Source: Xylanimicrobium pachnodae JCM 13526 = NBRC 107786 | GTDB lineage: Bacteria; Actinomycetota; Actinomycetes; Actinomycetales; Cellulomonadaceae | Assembly: GCA_001592145.1 (NCBI GenBank) | Contig: BCWJ01000001.1 | Coordinates: 62,001-126,000, forward strand | Length of the DNA: 64,000 nucleotides | Direction of reading: 5' to 3' | Shown here: positions 17,369 to 26,845 of the stretch, piece after piece | Layout of the letters: every line of letters begins with the position of its first letter | Numbering within the stretch: the first letter of the stretch is position 1 | Translations under genes and position numbers: made by a program | The notes under the pieces: model-generated | What the model saw: only the letters and a program-made list of their open reading frames with translations | Databases searched by the model: none | Told to the model about the DNA's origin: nothing

Positions 17369-17542
17369 GTTGCGCAGTCTAGGTGGGCGTGGTTCACCCG
17401 CGCCTGATCGGCGTCGGCGCGGGTCACGATGTCATGACGTTTCCCGCGCGGCACGACAAGTAACGCTTATGGGCCTATACACCTGTGATAAAACCTTCGC
17501 AACCGTGACTCATTTTCACGGCTCCACGGAAGGAATCACACG

Positions 17543-19186
17543 ATGAGCGCACATCGACCACTTCACGCGCGCCCATGGGCTGCTGTTGCGTCGGTCGCGA
17601 CGCTGGCGCTGACCCTGAGCGCCTGCGGCAACGGCGGCGGCTCGAACGACGGTGACGGCAACGCTGCCGGCGGATCACTGACGATCGGCACCACCGACAA
17701 GATCACCTCGCTCGACCCCGCCGGGTCGTACGACAACGGCTCGTTCGCCGTCATGAACCAGATCTACCCGTTCCTGCTGAACACGCCGCTCGGGAGCCCC
17801 GACGTCGAGCCGGACATCGCCGCCTCGGCCGAGTTCACCTCGCCCACCGAGTACACGGTCACGCTCAAGCCCGGCCTCAAGTGGGCCAACGGCCACGACC
17901 TGACGTCCTCCGACGTCAAGTTCACGTTCGACCGCCAGGTGGCCATCGCCGACGACAACGGCCCGTCGTCGCTGCTGTGGAACCTGGACTCGGTCGACGC
18001 CCCGGACGACACCACCGTCGTCTTCCACCTCAAGAGCGGCAACGACCAGACGTTCCCGCAGGTGCTGTCCTCGCCCGTCGGCCCGATCGTCGACGAGGAG
18101 GTGTTCGACGCGGACGCCGTCACGCCGGACCAGACCATCGTGGACGGCAAGGCGTTCGCCGGCCAGTACACCATCACGAGCTACACCATGAACGAGCTCG
18201 TCAGCTACGCGGCGTACGACGGCTACCAGGGCCTGCTCGGTGCGCCGAAGACGGCCGAGATCAACGTCAAGTACTTCGCGGACGCCTCGAACCTCAAGCT
18301 GGAGATCGAGCAGGGCGGCGTCGACGTGGCGTACCGCTCGCTGTCGGCCACCGACATCGAGTCCCTGGAGGGCAACGACGACGTCGAGGTGGTCAACGGC
18401 CCCGGCGGCGAGATCCGCTACATCGTCTTCAACTTCGACACGATGCCCTACGGCGCCAAGACGCCGGAGGCCGACGCCGCCAAGGCGCTCGCCGTGCGGC
18501 AGGCCGCCGCGGACCTCATCGACCGCGACATCATCGCCGACCAGGTCTACAAGGGCACCTACACCCCGCTGTACTCGTACGTTCCGGACGGCCTGACCGG
18601 CGCCACGGAGTCCCTCAAGGACCTGTACGGCGACGGCAAGGGCGGCCCCGACGCCGCGAAGGCCGAGAAGACCCTGTCGGACGCGGGAGTCGAGACGCCG
18701 GTGGTGCTGAACCTGCAGTACTCGAACGACCACTACGGCCCGTCCTCGGGTGACGAGTACGCGCTCATCAAGGACCAGCTCGAGGCGACCGGCCTGTTCA
18801 CGGTCAACCTGCAGACCACCGAGTGGGTGCAGTACTCCAAGGACCGCTCCTCGGACGTCTACCCGGCCTACCAGCTCGGCTGGTTCCCGGACTACTCGGA
18901 CGCCGACAACTACCTGACCCCGTTCTTCCTCACGGAGAACTTCCTGGCCAACCACTACTCCAACAAGACCGTCGACGACCTCATCGCCCAGCAGGGTGTC
19001 GAGACCGACCCGGCCAAGCGGGCTGAGCTGATCGGCCAGATCCAGGACACGGTCGCTGCCGACCTCTCGACCCTGCCGTTCCTGCAGGGCGCACAGACGG
19101 CAGTGGTGCGCAAGGGCGTGACCGGCGCGGCCGACACGCTCGACGCGTCCTTCAAGTTCCGCTACGGCGCGCTCGCGCAGGGCTGA
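17543..19186 (+). CDS. ABC transporter substrate-binding lipoprotein (peptide type, SBP_bac_5)
   Basis: A 547-residue extracellular lipoprotein: signal with lipobox LTLSACGNGG, then the family-5 binding fold. Typical sequences are GTTDKITSLDPAGSYDNGS near the mature N-terminus, LKPGLKWANGHDLTSSDVKF (the family signature), and FKFRYGALAQG at the end. It captures peptides or other small solutes for the two permeases and double ATPase that follow directly. Ribosome binding site AAGGA. The 175-bp AT-richer upstream region holds a TGTGATAAAA stretch, a possible extended -10, and a CCGTGA/TCACGG hairpin before the start. Confidence 0.93.
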   Translation: MSAHRPLHARPWAAVASVATLALTLSACGNGGGSNDGDGNAAGGSLTIGTTDKITSLDPAGSYDNGSFAVMNQIYPFLLNTPLGSPDVEPDIAASAEFTSPTEYTVTLKPGLKWANGHDLTSSDVKFTFDRQVAIADDNGPSSLLWNLDSVDAPDDTTVVFHLKSGNDQTFPQVLSSPVGPIVDEEVFDADAVTPDQTIVDGKAFAGQYTITSYTMNELVSYAAYDGYQGLLGAPKTAEINVKYFADASNLKLEIEQGGVDVAYRSLSATDIESLEGNDDVEVVNGPGGEIRYIVFNFDTMPYGAKTPEADAAKALAVRQAAADLIDRDIIADQVYKGTYTPLYSYVPDGLTGATESLKDLYGDGKGGPDAAKAEKTLSDAGVETPVVLNLQYSNDHYGPSSGDEYALIKDQLEATGLFTVNLQTTEWVQYSKDRSSDVYPAYQLGWFPDYSDADNYLTPFFLTENFLANHYSNKTVDDLIAQQGVETDPAKRAELIGQIQDTVAADLSTLPFLQGAQTAVVRKGVTGAADTLDASFKFRYGALAQG

Positions 19187-19197
19187 CGACCAGCACC

Positions 19198-20241
19198 GTG
19201 GCACATCGCTCCACGGCAGGAGGCGCACTGGGACGCTACGTCCTGGTGCGCTTCCTGCTGATCATCCCCACCGTCTTCATCCTGGTCACCACCGTGTTCT
19301 GGCTCATGCGGGCCACGGGTGACCCGATCACGGCGGCGCTCGGCGGCAAGCTCACGGCCGCCCAGCTCGCCGAACGTGTCCACGCCGCCGGGTACGACCG
19401 GCCCATCCTGGTGCAGTACGTCGAGTACCTGGGCAACGTGTTCCGCGGGGACTTCGGCACCACGTTGTCCGACAACCGCCCCGTGCTCGAGGTGCTCACC
19501 ACGTACGGCACGGCGACGCTCGAACTGACGGTGTACGCCGTCATCGTCGCCCTGGTGCTCGGCATCCCGCTGGGCATGGTGGCCGCGTACTTCCGCGACC
19601 GGTGGCCCGACGCCGTCCTGCGCGTGTGGGCGATCGTCGCGTACGCGACCCCCGTGTTCTTCGCCGGCCTGCTGCTCAAGCTCGTGTTCTCGGTGGGCCT
19701 CGGGTGGCTGCCCGTCGCGGGGCGCGTCTCCACGAGCGGTGAGATCGCGATCCGTCGCGCGGGCGGGACCAGCGGGTTCATGCTCATCGACGCGATCCGC
19801 ACCGGCGATCCCGCCGTCGTCGGCGACGTGCTGCAGCATGCCGCCCTGCCGGCCACCGCGCTGGGACTGCTCACCGCGGGGGTGTTCCTGCGGCTGGTGC
19901 GCACCAACATGATCGGCACGCTGGGGCGCGAGTACGTGGGCGCGGCCCGCTCGCGCGGCGTGCGCGAGCGGCGGCTGGTGACCTCGCACGCGTGGCGGCC
20001 CGCGCTCATCCCGATCATCACCGTGGTGGGGCTGCAGATCGCCCTGCTGCTGGTGGGTGCCGTGCTCACCGAGACGACGTTCGAGTGGCGCGGGCTGGGC
20101 TTCCAGCTCGCCCAGTACCTGCAGGCCCGCGACTTCGTGGCCGTGCAGGGCATCGTGGCGCTGATCGCCGTCGTCGTCGCGGTGACCAACTTCCTGGTCG
20201 ACGTGATCGCGGCCCTGGTGGACCCGCGGGTGAGGTACTGA
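19198..20241 (+). CDS. ABC transporter permease (DppB type)
   Basis: A 347-residue inner-membrane permease with about six helices. First helix at about 10-30 (FLLIIPTVFILVTTVFWLM), the family N-terminal ATGDPITAAL segment, and the EAA loop EYVGAARSRGVRERRLV near residue 244, which docks on the ATPase. GTG start 11 bp after the binding-protein stop; the next permease follows after 1 bp. Second gene of the four-gene importer operon. Confidence 0.93.
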   Translation: MAHRSTAGGALGRYVLVRFLLIIPTVFILVTTVFWLMRATGDPITAALGGKLTAAQLAERVHAAGYDRPILVQYVEYLGNVFRGDFGTTLSDNRPVLEVLTTYGTATLELTVYAVIVALVLGIPLGMVAAYFRDRWPDAVLRVWAIVAYATPVFFAGLLLKLVFSVGLGWLPVAGRVSTSGEIAIRRAGGTSGFMLIDAIRTGDPAVVGDVLQHAALPATALGLLTAGVFLRLVRTNMIGTLGREYVGAARSRGVRERRLVTSHAWRPALIPIITVVGLQIALLLVGAVLTETTFEWRGLGFQLAQYLQARDFVAVQGIVALIAVVVAVTNFLVDVIAALVDPRVRY

Positions 20242-20242
20242 C

Positions 20243-21286
20243 ATGGCCGAGGTTCTTTCGACAGGGCCCGTGGGCACGGCCGCCGCGGCGCCCAGCCACG
20301 ACCCCTGGTACCGGCGCCTGCCGGTGGTGCGTCAGCTCCGCCAGGCCGTCGGGCTCCAGCGCGGCATGCTCGTGGCCGGTCTGACGCTGACCGTGCTGTT
20401 CGTGCTGGTCGCGGTGCTCGCGCCCCTGCTGGCCCCCTACGGGTACAGCCAGCTCCGCTCGGGGGACGTGGTGTTCGGCGCGCAGCAACCGCCGTCGGCC
20501 GAGCACTGGCTCGGCACCACCGTGGGCGGGTACGACGTGCTCTCCCGCGTCGTGTACGGCGCGCAGACGGCGCTGCTCGTCGTGGTCGCCGGCATCATCG
20601 CCTCGTTCGTGCTGGGCGTGCTGCTCGGCCTGCTCGCCGGGTACCTGGGCGGGTGGGTGGACCGCGTGCTGGTGCTCGTGGCCGACGCGATCTACGCGTT
20701 CCCGTCCCTGCTGCTCGCCATCCTGGGCGCCATCGTCATCTCGAAGGGTCAGTCGAACCTGTGGGGTGGGATCGGCGCGACGGCGCTGTCCATCACCGTG
20801 GTGTTCATCCCGCAGTACCTGCGCGTCGTGCGGGCCGAGGTGCTGCGCGTCAAGGGCGAGGCGTTCGTGGACGCCGCCCGTGTGATCGGCACGCGGAACG
20901 GGCGCATCATGACCCGGCACGTGCTGCGCAACTCCGTGCGGACGCTGCCGCTCATCGTCACCCTCAACGCCTCGGAGTCGATCCTGACGCTGGCCGGGCT
21001 GGGCTTCCTCGGGTTCGGCATCGAGCCCACCCAGGCCGCCGAGTGGGGGTACGACCTGCAGCGCTCCATCGCCGACGTCACCTCCGGCATCTGGTGGACC
21101 TCCGTGTTCCCCGGCGTCGCGATCGTCCTCGTCGCCCTGGGCGTCACGCTCATGGGCGAGTCGCTCAACGACCTGGCCGACCCGCGCCTGCGCAGCCGCG
21201 TCCGCTCGACCACCTCCCCGGCGGTGGAGCCTGTCGAAGCCGAGCCTGTCGAGACCGTCGAAACCACCCCGGAGGCCGGAGCATGA
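20243..21286 (+). CDS. ABC transporter permease (DppC type)
   Basis: A 347-residue permease partner. An N-terminal cytoplasmic stretch, the first helix at about 45-65, then HWLGTTVGGYDVLSRVVYGA, the DppC signature, and an EAA loop near EAFVDAARVIGTRNGRIM. The C-terminus carries a Glu/Pro/Val-rich repeat tail (VEPVEAEPVETVETTPEAGA) that is not part of the fold. Its stop overlaps the ATPase ATG by 4 bases (ATGA). Confidence 0.93.
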   Translation: MAEVLSTGPVGTAAAAPSHDPWYRRLPVVRQLRQAVGLQRGMLVAGLTLTVLFVLVAVLAPLLAPYGYSQLRSGDVVFGAQQPPSAEHWLGTTVGGYDVLSRVVYGAQTALLVVVAGIIASFVLGVLLGLLAGYLGGWVDRVLVLVADAIYAFPSLLLAILGAIVISKGQSNLWGGIGATALSITVVFIPQYLRVVRAEVLRVKGEAFVDAARVIGTRNGRIMTRHVLRNSVRTLPLIVTLNASESILTLAGLGFLGFGIEPTQAAEWGYDLQRSIADVTSGIWWTSVFPGVAIVLVALGVTLMGESLNDLADPRLRSRVRSTTSPAVEPVEAEPVETVETTPEAGA

Positions 21287-22962
21287 CCGCCCCCGCAGTC
21301 CAGATCCGCGACCTCGCGGTCACCTTTGCCACCGACGGCGGCGACGTGCGCGCCGTCGAGGGCGTCTCGCTCGACGTCCGGCCCGGCGAGTGCCTGGCGA
21401 TCGTCGGCGAGTCCGGGTCCGGCAAGTCCGTCACGGCCAAGACGATCCTGGGCCTGCTGCCCGAGACGGCGACCGTGCGTGGCGCCGTGGTCCTGTCGTC
21501 GGCGGCCGACGGCGCCGGGTCGGATGGTGCGGGGCTCGACGTCGTGACGGCGTCGCCGTCCCAGCTCCGCGCGGCGCGAGGGCGCGACGCGGCCATGGTG
21601 TTCCAGGAACCGTCCACCGCGCTCAACCCCGTCTACACGGTGGGCTGGCAGATCGCCGAGGGGCTGCGCGCCCACGGGCACGTGCCGCGCGGTGAGCTCA
21701 AGGCCGCCGCCGTGGACGTGCTGCGGCGCGTGGGCATCCCCGACCCCGAGCAGCGGGTGAACCACTACCCGCACCAGTTCTCGGGCGGGCAGAAGCAGCG
21801 CATCGTCATCGCCATGGCCCTCGCGCTCGGGGCGGGCGTCATCATCGCCGACGAGCCGACGACGGCGCTCGACGTCACCGTGCAGGCCGAGATCCTGGAC
21901 CTGCTGCGGCGGCTGCGTGACGAGAACGGCGCCGCCGTCATCCTCATCACGCACAACATGGGCGTGGTGGCCGACCTGGCCGACCGGGTCGCGGTCATGT
22001 ACCAGGGCAAGGTCGTGGAGCAGGCCGAGGTGCACGAGCTCTTCGCGCAGCCGCGCGAGGAGTACACCAAGCTGCTGCTGGCGGCCGTGCCGCGCGTGGG
22101 CGAGGGGCGGGCGCGGGCCGAGGCGCGCGCGGCCACCCGGCCGCAGGGCTGGGCCGACGCCACGCCCGCGGTCGACGCGAAGGACCTCACCATCACCTAC
22201 CCCGGCCGGTTCCGGCAGCCGGACTTCACCGCCGTGGACGCGGTGTCGCTCCACATCCTGCCGGGCGAGGTGGTGGGCCTGGTGGGCGAGTCCGGCTCCG
22301 GCAAGACGACGATCGCGCGTGCCATCGCGGGGCTCCAACCCGTCAGCGGCGGGTCCCTCACCGTGCTGGGCACCGAGATGAACGGGGTGTCCCGGCGCGA
22401 CCTGCGGGCCGTGCGCCCGCGCATCGGGTTCGTGTTCCAGGACCCGGCGACGTCGTTCAACCCGCTGCTGACCATCGCCGACTGCGTGGCCGAGCCCCTC
22501 GTGGTGCACGGGCGGTTCCGCAGCCCGGCCGCCGCGCGCGGGCGGGTGGACGAGCTGCTGGAGGCCGTACAGCTGCCGCGGGCCTACGGCGACCGGTTCC
22601 CGCACGAGCTGTCCGGCGGGCAACGGCAGCGGGCCTCCCTGGCCCGCGCGCTCGCGCTCGACCCCGAGCTGCTCATCGCGGACGAGCCGACGTCGGCCCT
22701 CGACGTGTCGGTGCAGGCGCGCGTGCTGGAGCTCTTCGCCGAGCTGCAGCGCGACCTGGGGTTCGCGTGCCTGTTCGTCTCGCACGACCTCGCCGTCGTC
22801 GACCTGCTGGCCGACCGCATCGCGGTGCTGTACCACGGGCAGCTCGTGGAGGAGGGGCCGGGAGCCGACCTGCTGGAGCACCCGCGCGAGGACTACACCA
22901 AGAAGCTGCTCGCGTCCCTGCCCATCCCGGACCCGACGGCGCAGCGCGCCCGCCGGGGCTGA
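21283..22962 (+). CDS. Double ABC ATPase (DppD-DppF fusion)
   Basis: A 559-residue cytoplasmic protein with two complete nucleotide-binding domains. The first (about 1-265) has Walker A GESGSGKSVTAK, signature FSGGQKQRI and Walker B VIIADEPTTALD. The second (about 290-555) has GESGSGKTTIAR, LSGGQRQRASLA and LLIADEPTSALD. It powers import by the two permeases just upstream. The fusion of DppD and DppF is common in actinobacteria. It is translationally coupled to the upstream gene and is the last gene of the operon. Confidence 0.95.
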   Translation: MTAPAVQIRDLAVTFATDGGDVRAVEGVSLDVRPGECLAIVGESGSGKSVTAKTILGLLPETATVRGAVVLSSAADGAGSDGAGLDVVTASPSQLRAARGRDAAMVFQEPSTALNPVYTVGWQIAEGLRAHGHVPRGELKAAAVDVLRRVGIPDPEQRVNHYPHQFSGGQKQRIVIAMALALGAGVIIADEPTTALDVTVQAEILDLLRRLRDENGAAVILITHNMGVVADLADRVAVMYQGKVVEQAEVHELFAQPREEYTKLLLAAVPRVGEGRARAEARAATRPQGWADATPAVDAKDLTITYPGRFRQPDFTAVDAVSLHILPGEVVGLVGESGSGKTTIARAIAGLQPVSGGSLTVLGTEMNGVSRRDLRAVRPRIGFVFQDPATSFNPLLTIADCVAEPLVVHGRFRSPAAARGRVDELLEAVQLPRAYGDRFPHELSGGQRQRASLARALALDPELLIADEPTSALDVSVQARVLELFAELQRDLGFACLFVSHDLAVVDLLADRIAVLYHGQLVEEGPGADLLEHPREDYTKKLLASLPIPDPTAQRARRG

Positions 22963-22972
22963 GCTGCTCCAT

Positions 22973-23029
22973 CCTGGGTCCTGCGTCGCTCCGCGCTCCG
23001 TCATCCTGCGCGACGCCGCAGGACCCAGG
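22973..23029. repeat. Intergenic repeat, family B copy 2 (paired units)
   Basis: Two inverted units: CCTGGGTCCTGCG at 22973-22985 and its exact complement at 23017-23029, with GTCATCCTGCGCGACG between. The right unit (23000-23029) matches 37474-37503 at 28 of 30 bases. It lies between convergent genes and can act as a terminator. Confidence 0.75.
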
Positions 23030-23033
23030 CTCG

Positions 23034-23891
23034 CTACGTGATCCCGAGCGCCGCCCGCCAGTCGGCGGGGATCAGGGCGTACCCCACGAAGGCGACGACG
23101 TCGAGCAGCGTGTGCGCCACCACGAGGGGCAGCACCCGGTGGCGGCCCCACCTCGAGCGGTACCACCACGCGAAGACGACGCCCATCACCGCGTTGCCGA
23201 GGAACGGCCCGATGCCCTGGTAGAGGTGGTAGGAGCCGCGCAGCAGGGCGCTGCTCACCAGGAACCGCCAGTCCGGGCGGGCGGTGGGCGACCAGCCCAG
23301 GTCGCGCGTGCGCTCGAACAGGTAGGCCACCACGATGACCTCCTCCAGCGCGCCGTTCTGGAACGCTGCCACTACGAGCACCGGGACGGTCCACCAGTGG
23401 TCGGCCAGGGCACTGGCCTGCACCGACACGGTGATGCCCAGCAGGCGGCCCAGCGCGTAGAACGCGAGCCCGGGGATGCCGATCGCGGCGGCCAGCGCGA
23501 ACCCCCAGCCGACGTCGCGGCGCCGCCGCCCGCGGGCCAGGTCCGGGTTGTACCGCTGGTGCCAGTCCAGGCCGATCGCGCGGCTCACCGGCGGGCGGCC
23601 CGGCCGGATCGCCAGGAGGTAGACGGCCAGCAGCACGGGCACCAGCGCGAACGCGATGCCGAGCACCTGGTAGGTGAGGTCCAGGTACGGGCGGGGGGAC
23701 TGCGACGCGTTGAGGGTCGCGGTCTGGTCGGCCAGCGCGACCTCTTCCGTGAGCCTGGCGATGATGTTGACGACGGCGTAGACGCCGGACTTCCCCAGGC
23801 TCAGGCCCAGCAGGATCCAGATCTCCCAGACGATGCGACGCCGCGCGGCATCGTCCACCCCGGCCCCCGCACGGGCAGCACCAACGGTCAC
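23034..23891 (-). CDS. CPBP-family intramembrane glutamic protease (variant motif)
   Basis: A 285-residue membrane protein with about eight helices. The C-terminal CPBP (Abi/CAAX) domain, about 165-280, is recognised from motif 1 ALEEVIVVAYLFER, motif 2 LLRGSYHLYQG and motif 3 AHTLLDVV. The Arg normally five residues after the first Glu is replaced by Val (EEVIVVAYL), though the two catalytic Glu and both His are kept. This variant is, to my knowledge, usual in one actinobacterial subgroup. Substrate unknown. GTG 23891 is preferred because residues upstream of it derive from the palindromic repeat. Confidence 0.8.
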   Translation of the reverse strand: MTVGAARAGAGVDDAARRRIVWEIWILLGLSLGKSGVYAVVNIIARLTEEVALADQTATLNASQSPRPYLDLTYQVLGIAFALVPVLLAVYLLAIRPGRPPVSRAIGLDWHQRYNPDLARGRRRRDVGWGFALAAAIGIPGLAFYALGRLLGITVSVQASALADHWWTVPVLVVAAFQNGALEEVIVVAYLFERTRDLGWSPTARPDWRFLVSSALLRGSYHLYQGIGPFLGNAVMGVVFAWWYRSRWGRHRVLPLVVAHTLLDVVAFVGYALIPADWRAALGIT

Positions 23892-23922
23892 GGGCCCAGA
23901 GTAGGCCCGGCCCTGCGGACGA

Positions 23923-23972
23923 GCGTTGCGGTATGTCACGGCAACCTGTGGTTTGCCGTGACACCGCAACGC
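23923..23972. repeat. Palindromic intergenic repeat, family C
   Basis: Inverted repeat: 22-base left arm (23923-23944) pairs with the 20-base right arm (23953-23972) apart from a 2-base bulge, leaving an 8-base loop. It lies between copA (3' end) and the CPBP gene (5' end). The 12-mer GTTTGCCGTGAC recurs at 48441. Confidence 0.75.
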
Positions 23973-23985
23973 GCGACGGGGTCGC

Positions 23986-26325
23986 TCAGCCCGCGCGGCG
24001 CAGGCGCAGGGAGTTCGTGACCACCAGCACCGACGACGCGGCCATGGCGCCGCCCGCGATCATCGGGTTGAGCACGCCCGCCGCGGCGAGCGGGATGGCC
24101 GCCACGTTGTACGCGAACGCCCAGAACAGGTTCTGCTTGATGATGCGCAGCGTCTTGCGCGAGAGACGCACGGCGCTCGCCGCGGCGCGCAGGTCGCCGC
24201 GCACCAGGGTGATGTCCCCGGCCTCGATCGCCACGTCGGTGCCCGTGCCCATGGCCAGGCCCAGGTCGGCGGTGGCCAGCGCGGCGGCGTCGTTGATCCC
24301 GTCGCCCACCATCGCGACCACGCGGCCCTCCTTCTGGAGCTTCGCCACCGCGAACGCCTTCTCGTCCGGGAGCACCCGCGCGACCACGTCCTCGGGGGAG
24401 ATCCCCACCGCGGCGGCCGCGGCCTTCGCCGCGCCCTCGCCGTCGCCCGTCAGCAGCACGGGCCGCAGCCCGAGCTCGCGCAGCTCCGTGATGGCCTGCG
24501 CCGACGTCGGCTTCGGCGGGTCGCGCAGCTCGAGCACCGCGCGGGCCGTGCCGTCCCACGCGACGACGACGGTGGTGGCCCCACCCGTCTCCGCGGTCTC
24601 GACGACGGCGGCGACGTCGTCGGGCACGATGACGCCCACCTCGGCGAGCCAGGTGACCCGGCCCACCTGGACGCGGCGGGAGTTGAGCGAACCGCTGGGG
24701 AACAGGCCGGAGTGGGCGACGCGCACGACGCCCTCGACGCCCCCGCCGGGGGTGGCGAGGAAGCCGGAGACCTCGAGCTGTACGTCGGAGGGGTCGCGGG
24801 GGGCCGCGGCGATGGCCCGGGCGATGGGGTGCTCGCTCAGGGCCTCGACGGCGGCGGCGTAGCGCAGCGCCTCGGCGGCGTCGACGCCCGCGGTCGGGGT
24901 GACCTGCTCCAGGGCCATGCGACCCTCGGTGACGGTGCCGGTCTTGTCGAGCACCACGGTGTCGATGGTGCGGGTGCGCTCCAGGATCTCGGGGCCCTTG
25001 ATGAGGATGCCGAGCTGGGCGCCGCGCCCCGTGCCCACCAGGATGGCGGTGGGCGTCGCGAGGCCGAGCGCGCACGGGCAGGCGATGATCAGCACCGCGA
25101 CGGCGGCCGTGAACGCGTGGTTGACGTCGCCGGAGAACACGAGCCAGCCCAGCAGGGTGAGCAGCGAGAGCACGATGACGATGGGCACGAACACGGCCGA
25201 GATGCGGTCGCCGAGCCGCGCGATGGGGGCCTTGCCGGTCTGCGCCTGGGACACGAGCCGCCCGATGCGGGCCAGCGTGGTCTCGGCGCCGACGCGTGTG
25301 GCGCGCACCAGCAGGTGGCCGGCGGTGTTGACGGTACCGCCCACGACGGCGTCGCCCACGGTCACGTCCACGGGCACGGGTTCGCCCGTCACCAGGGAGG
25401 TGTCGATGGCGGACGCGCCGTCGATCACCTCGCCGTCCGTGGCCACCGTGGCGCCCGGCCGCACCACGAACACCTCGCCCGCGTGCAGGTCCTCGATGGG
25501 GATGCTCGTGGTGTCCCAGGCGCCGTCGGGCCTGCGCCGCGGGGAGCCGTCGGGTCCGAGCGCGACGCGTTCGGCGTCCTTGGCGCCCAGCTCCAGCAGG
25601 GAGCGCAGCGCGTCGCCCGCCCGGCGCCGCGACCGGTGCTCCGCGTACCGCCCGGCCAGCAGGAACGTGACGACGACGGCGGCGACCTCGAAGTAGACGC
25701 CCATGTGGTTCCCGCGGGCCAGCTCGACGAACGAGTACACCATCGCGGCGATCACGCCGATCGACACGAGCGTGTCCATGGTGGACGTGCGGTGGCGGGC
25801 CGCCTTGAACGCCGCCTTGTGGAACGGCCAGCCCGCCCAGGTGGCCACCGGCAGCGCGAGCACCGCCACCACGTACCCCCACCCGGGGAAGTGCCATGGC
25901 ATGACCATCGAGATCACGGCCACCGGGGTGGACAGGATCGCGGAGACGATCAGGCGTCGGCGCAGGTCGCGCCCGTGCAGGTCGATGTCCCCGTGGTAGC
26001 CCCGGTGCCCGGTGGGCCGCACCTCGTCGGGCAGGTGCGCGCCCTCCGGGGCCGGGCGCGCGGCGGCCTCGTCAGCCCCGGTCAGGTCGAAGGAACCGGT
26101 GACCGTGGCCTCGTACCCGGCCGCCTCGACGGCCGCGACCAGGGCGGCGTCGTCGAGCTCGGCCGCCTCCGCGGTGAGCACCACGTGGGCGCTCTCCAGG
26201 GGCAGGTTGACGGTCGCCTCGACGCCGGGCAGCTTGTGCAGCTTGCGCTCCACCCGCGCGACGCACGAGGCGCAGGTCATGCCGCTGACGGCGAGGTCCA
26301 CCTCGCGAAGGGTCTGGGTGCTCAT
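23986..26325 (-). CDS. copA: Copper-exporting P1B-type ATPase
   Basis: A 779-residue copper pump. An N-terminal metal-binding domain with GMTCASC (residues 15-21), membrane helices from about 125, actuator loop with VTGEPVPV, membrane metal site IIACPCALGLATPT, phosphorylation motif DKTGTVTEG, SEHPIARAI (the HP motif of metal pumps), ATP-binding GDGINDAAAL, and late membrane residues YN and MAASS, which are characteristic of the Cu(I) subtype. It expels cytosolic Cu(I). Third gene of the csoR-copZ-like-copA operon, 53 bp after its neighbour, and therefore under CsoR control. Confidence 0.95.
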   Translation of the reverse strand: MSTQTLREVDLAVSGMTCASCVARVERKLHKLPGVEATVNLPLESAHVVLTAEAAELDDAALVAAVEAAGYEATVTGSFDLTGADEAAARPAPEGAHLPDEVRPTGHRGYHGDIDLHGRDLRRRLIVSAILSTPVAVISMVMPWHFPGWGYVVAVLALPVATWAGWPFHKAAFKAARHRTSTMDTLVSIGVIAAMVYSFVELARGNHMGVYFEVAAVVVTFLLAGRYAEHRSRRRAGDALRSLLELGAKDAERVALGPDGSPRRRPDGAWDTTSIPIEDLHAGEVFVVRPGATVATDGEVIDGASAIDTSLVTGEPVPVDVTVGDAVVGGTVNTAGHLLVRATRVGAETTLARIGRLVSQAQTGKAPIARLGDRISAVFVPIVIVLSLLTLLGWLVFSGDVNHAFTAAVAVLIIACPCALGLATPTAILVGTGRGAQLGILIKGPEILERTRTIDTVVLDKTGTVTEGRMALEQVTPTAGVDAAEALRYAAAVEALSEHPIARAIAAAPRDPSDVQLEVSGFLATPGGGVEGVVRVAHSGLFPSGSLNSRRVQVGRVTWLAEVGVIVPDDVAAVVETAETGGATTVVVAWDGTARAVLELRDPPKPTSAQAITELRELGLRPVLLTGDGEGAAKAAAAAVGISPEDVVARVLPDEKAFAVAKLQKEGRVVAMVGDGINDAAALATADLGLAMGTGTDVAIEAGDITLVRGDLRAAASAVRLSRKTLRIIKQNLFWAFAYNVAAIPLAAAGVLNPMIAGGAMAASSVLVVTNSLRLRRAG

Positions 26326-26378
26326 GGCTGTACAGGCACGGCTTTCCGGGTCGAAGGGGCGTCCGGGCGAGGGGTGGT

Positions 26379-26816
26379 TCAGCCCAGGGGGACGATGCGC
26401 AGCAGGCCGCTGCCCTCGGGCTGCTGGCCGTGGCCGCCGCAGCCGCAGGTGCAGCCGCCCTCGGCCTTCTGGGGCTTCTCGGCCTCCTCGGGCGCCGGTG
26501 CGGGCGCTGCGTCGTCGTCGGTGGTGCGCGTGCCGACGGCGCGGTACTGGTCGGCGCGCTCCGTCATCTGCGACGCGAGGGCGTCCTCGCGCACCTCGAC
26601 GCCGACGACGTCGTACCCGGCCTCGTCGACGGCCTCGCGCAGCGCGGCCTCGGGCAGCGGCGGGCCGGAGACGACGACGACGGACGACGTGCCGCCGTTC
26701 TCCAGGGTGACCTTGACACGCTTGACGCCGTCGACGGCGCCCAGCTCGCGGGACACGGCGGCCACGCAGTGCTCACAGGTCATGCCGGTGACGGACAGGG
26801 TGGTCATGGTGGTCAT
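26379..26816 (-). CDS. CopZ-like copper chaperone with Cys-rich tail
   Basis: A 145-residue protein. Residues 1-70 form a heavy-metal-associated domain with GMTCEHC near residue 11-17. This is followed by a charged linker, an Ala/Pro/Glu-rich stretch (APAPAPEEAEKPQKAE) and a second cysteine cluster, GGCTCGCGGHG. Canonical CopZ stops at about 70 residues, so the tail is an addition that could bind extra copper or another metal. It is expected to hand Cu(I) to CopA, encoded next. It lies 29 bp after csoR, with ribosome binding site GGAGGAA. Confidence 0.88.
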   Translation of the reverse strand: MTTMTTLSVTGMTCEHCVAAVSRELGAVDGVKRVKVTLENGGTSSVVVVSGPPLPEAALREAVDEAGYDVVGVEVREDALASQMTERADQYRAVGTRTTDDDAAPAPAPEEAEKPQKAEGGCTCGCGGHGQQPEGSGLLRIVPLG

Positions 26817-26845
26817 GTGCTGTTCCTCCGGGGGTGCGGGTGGGG

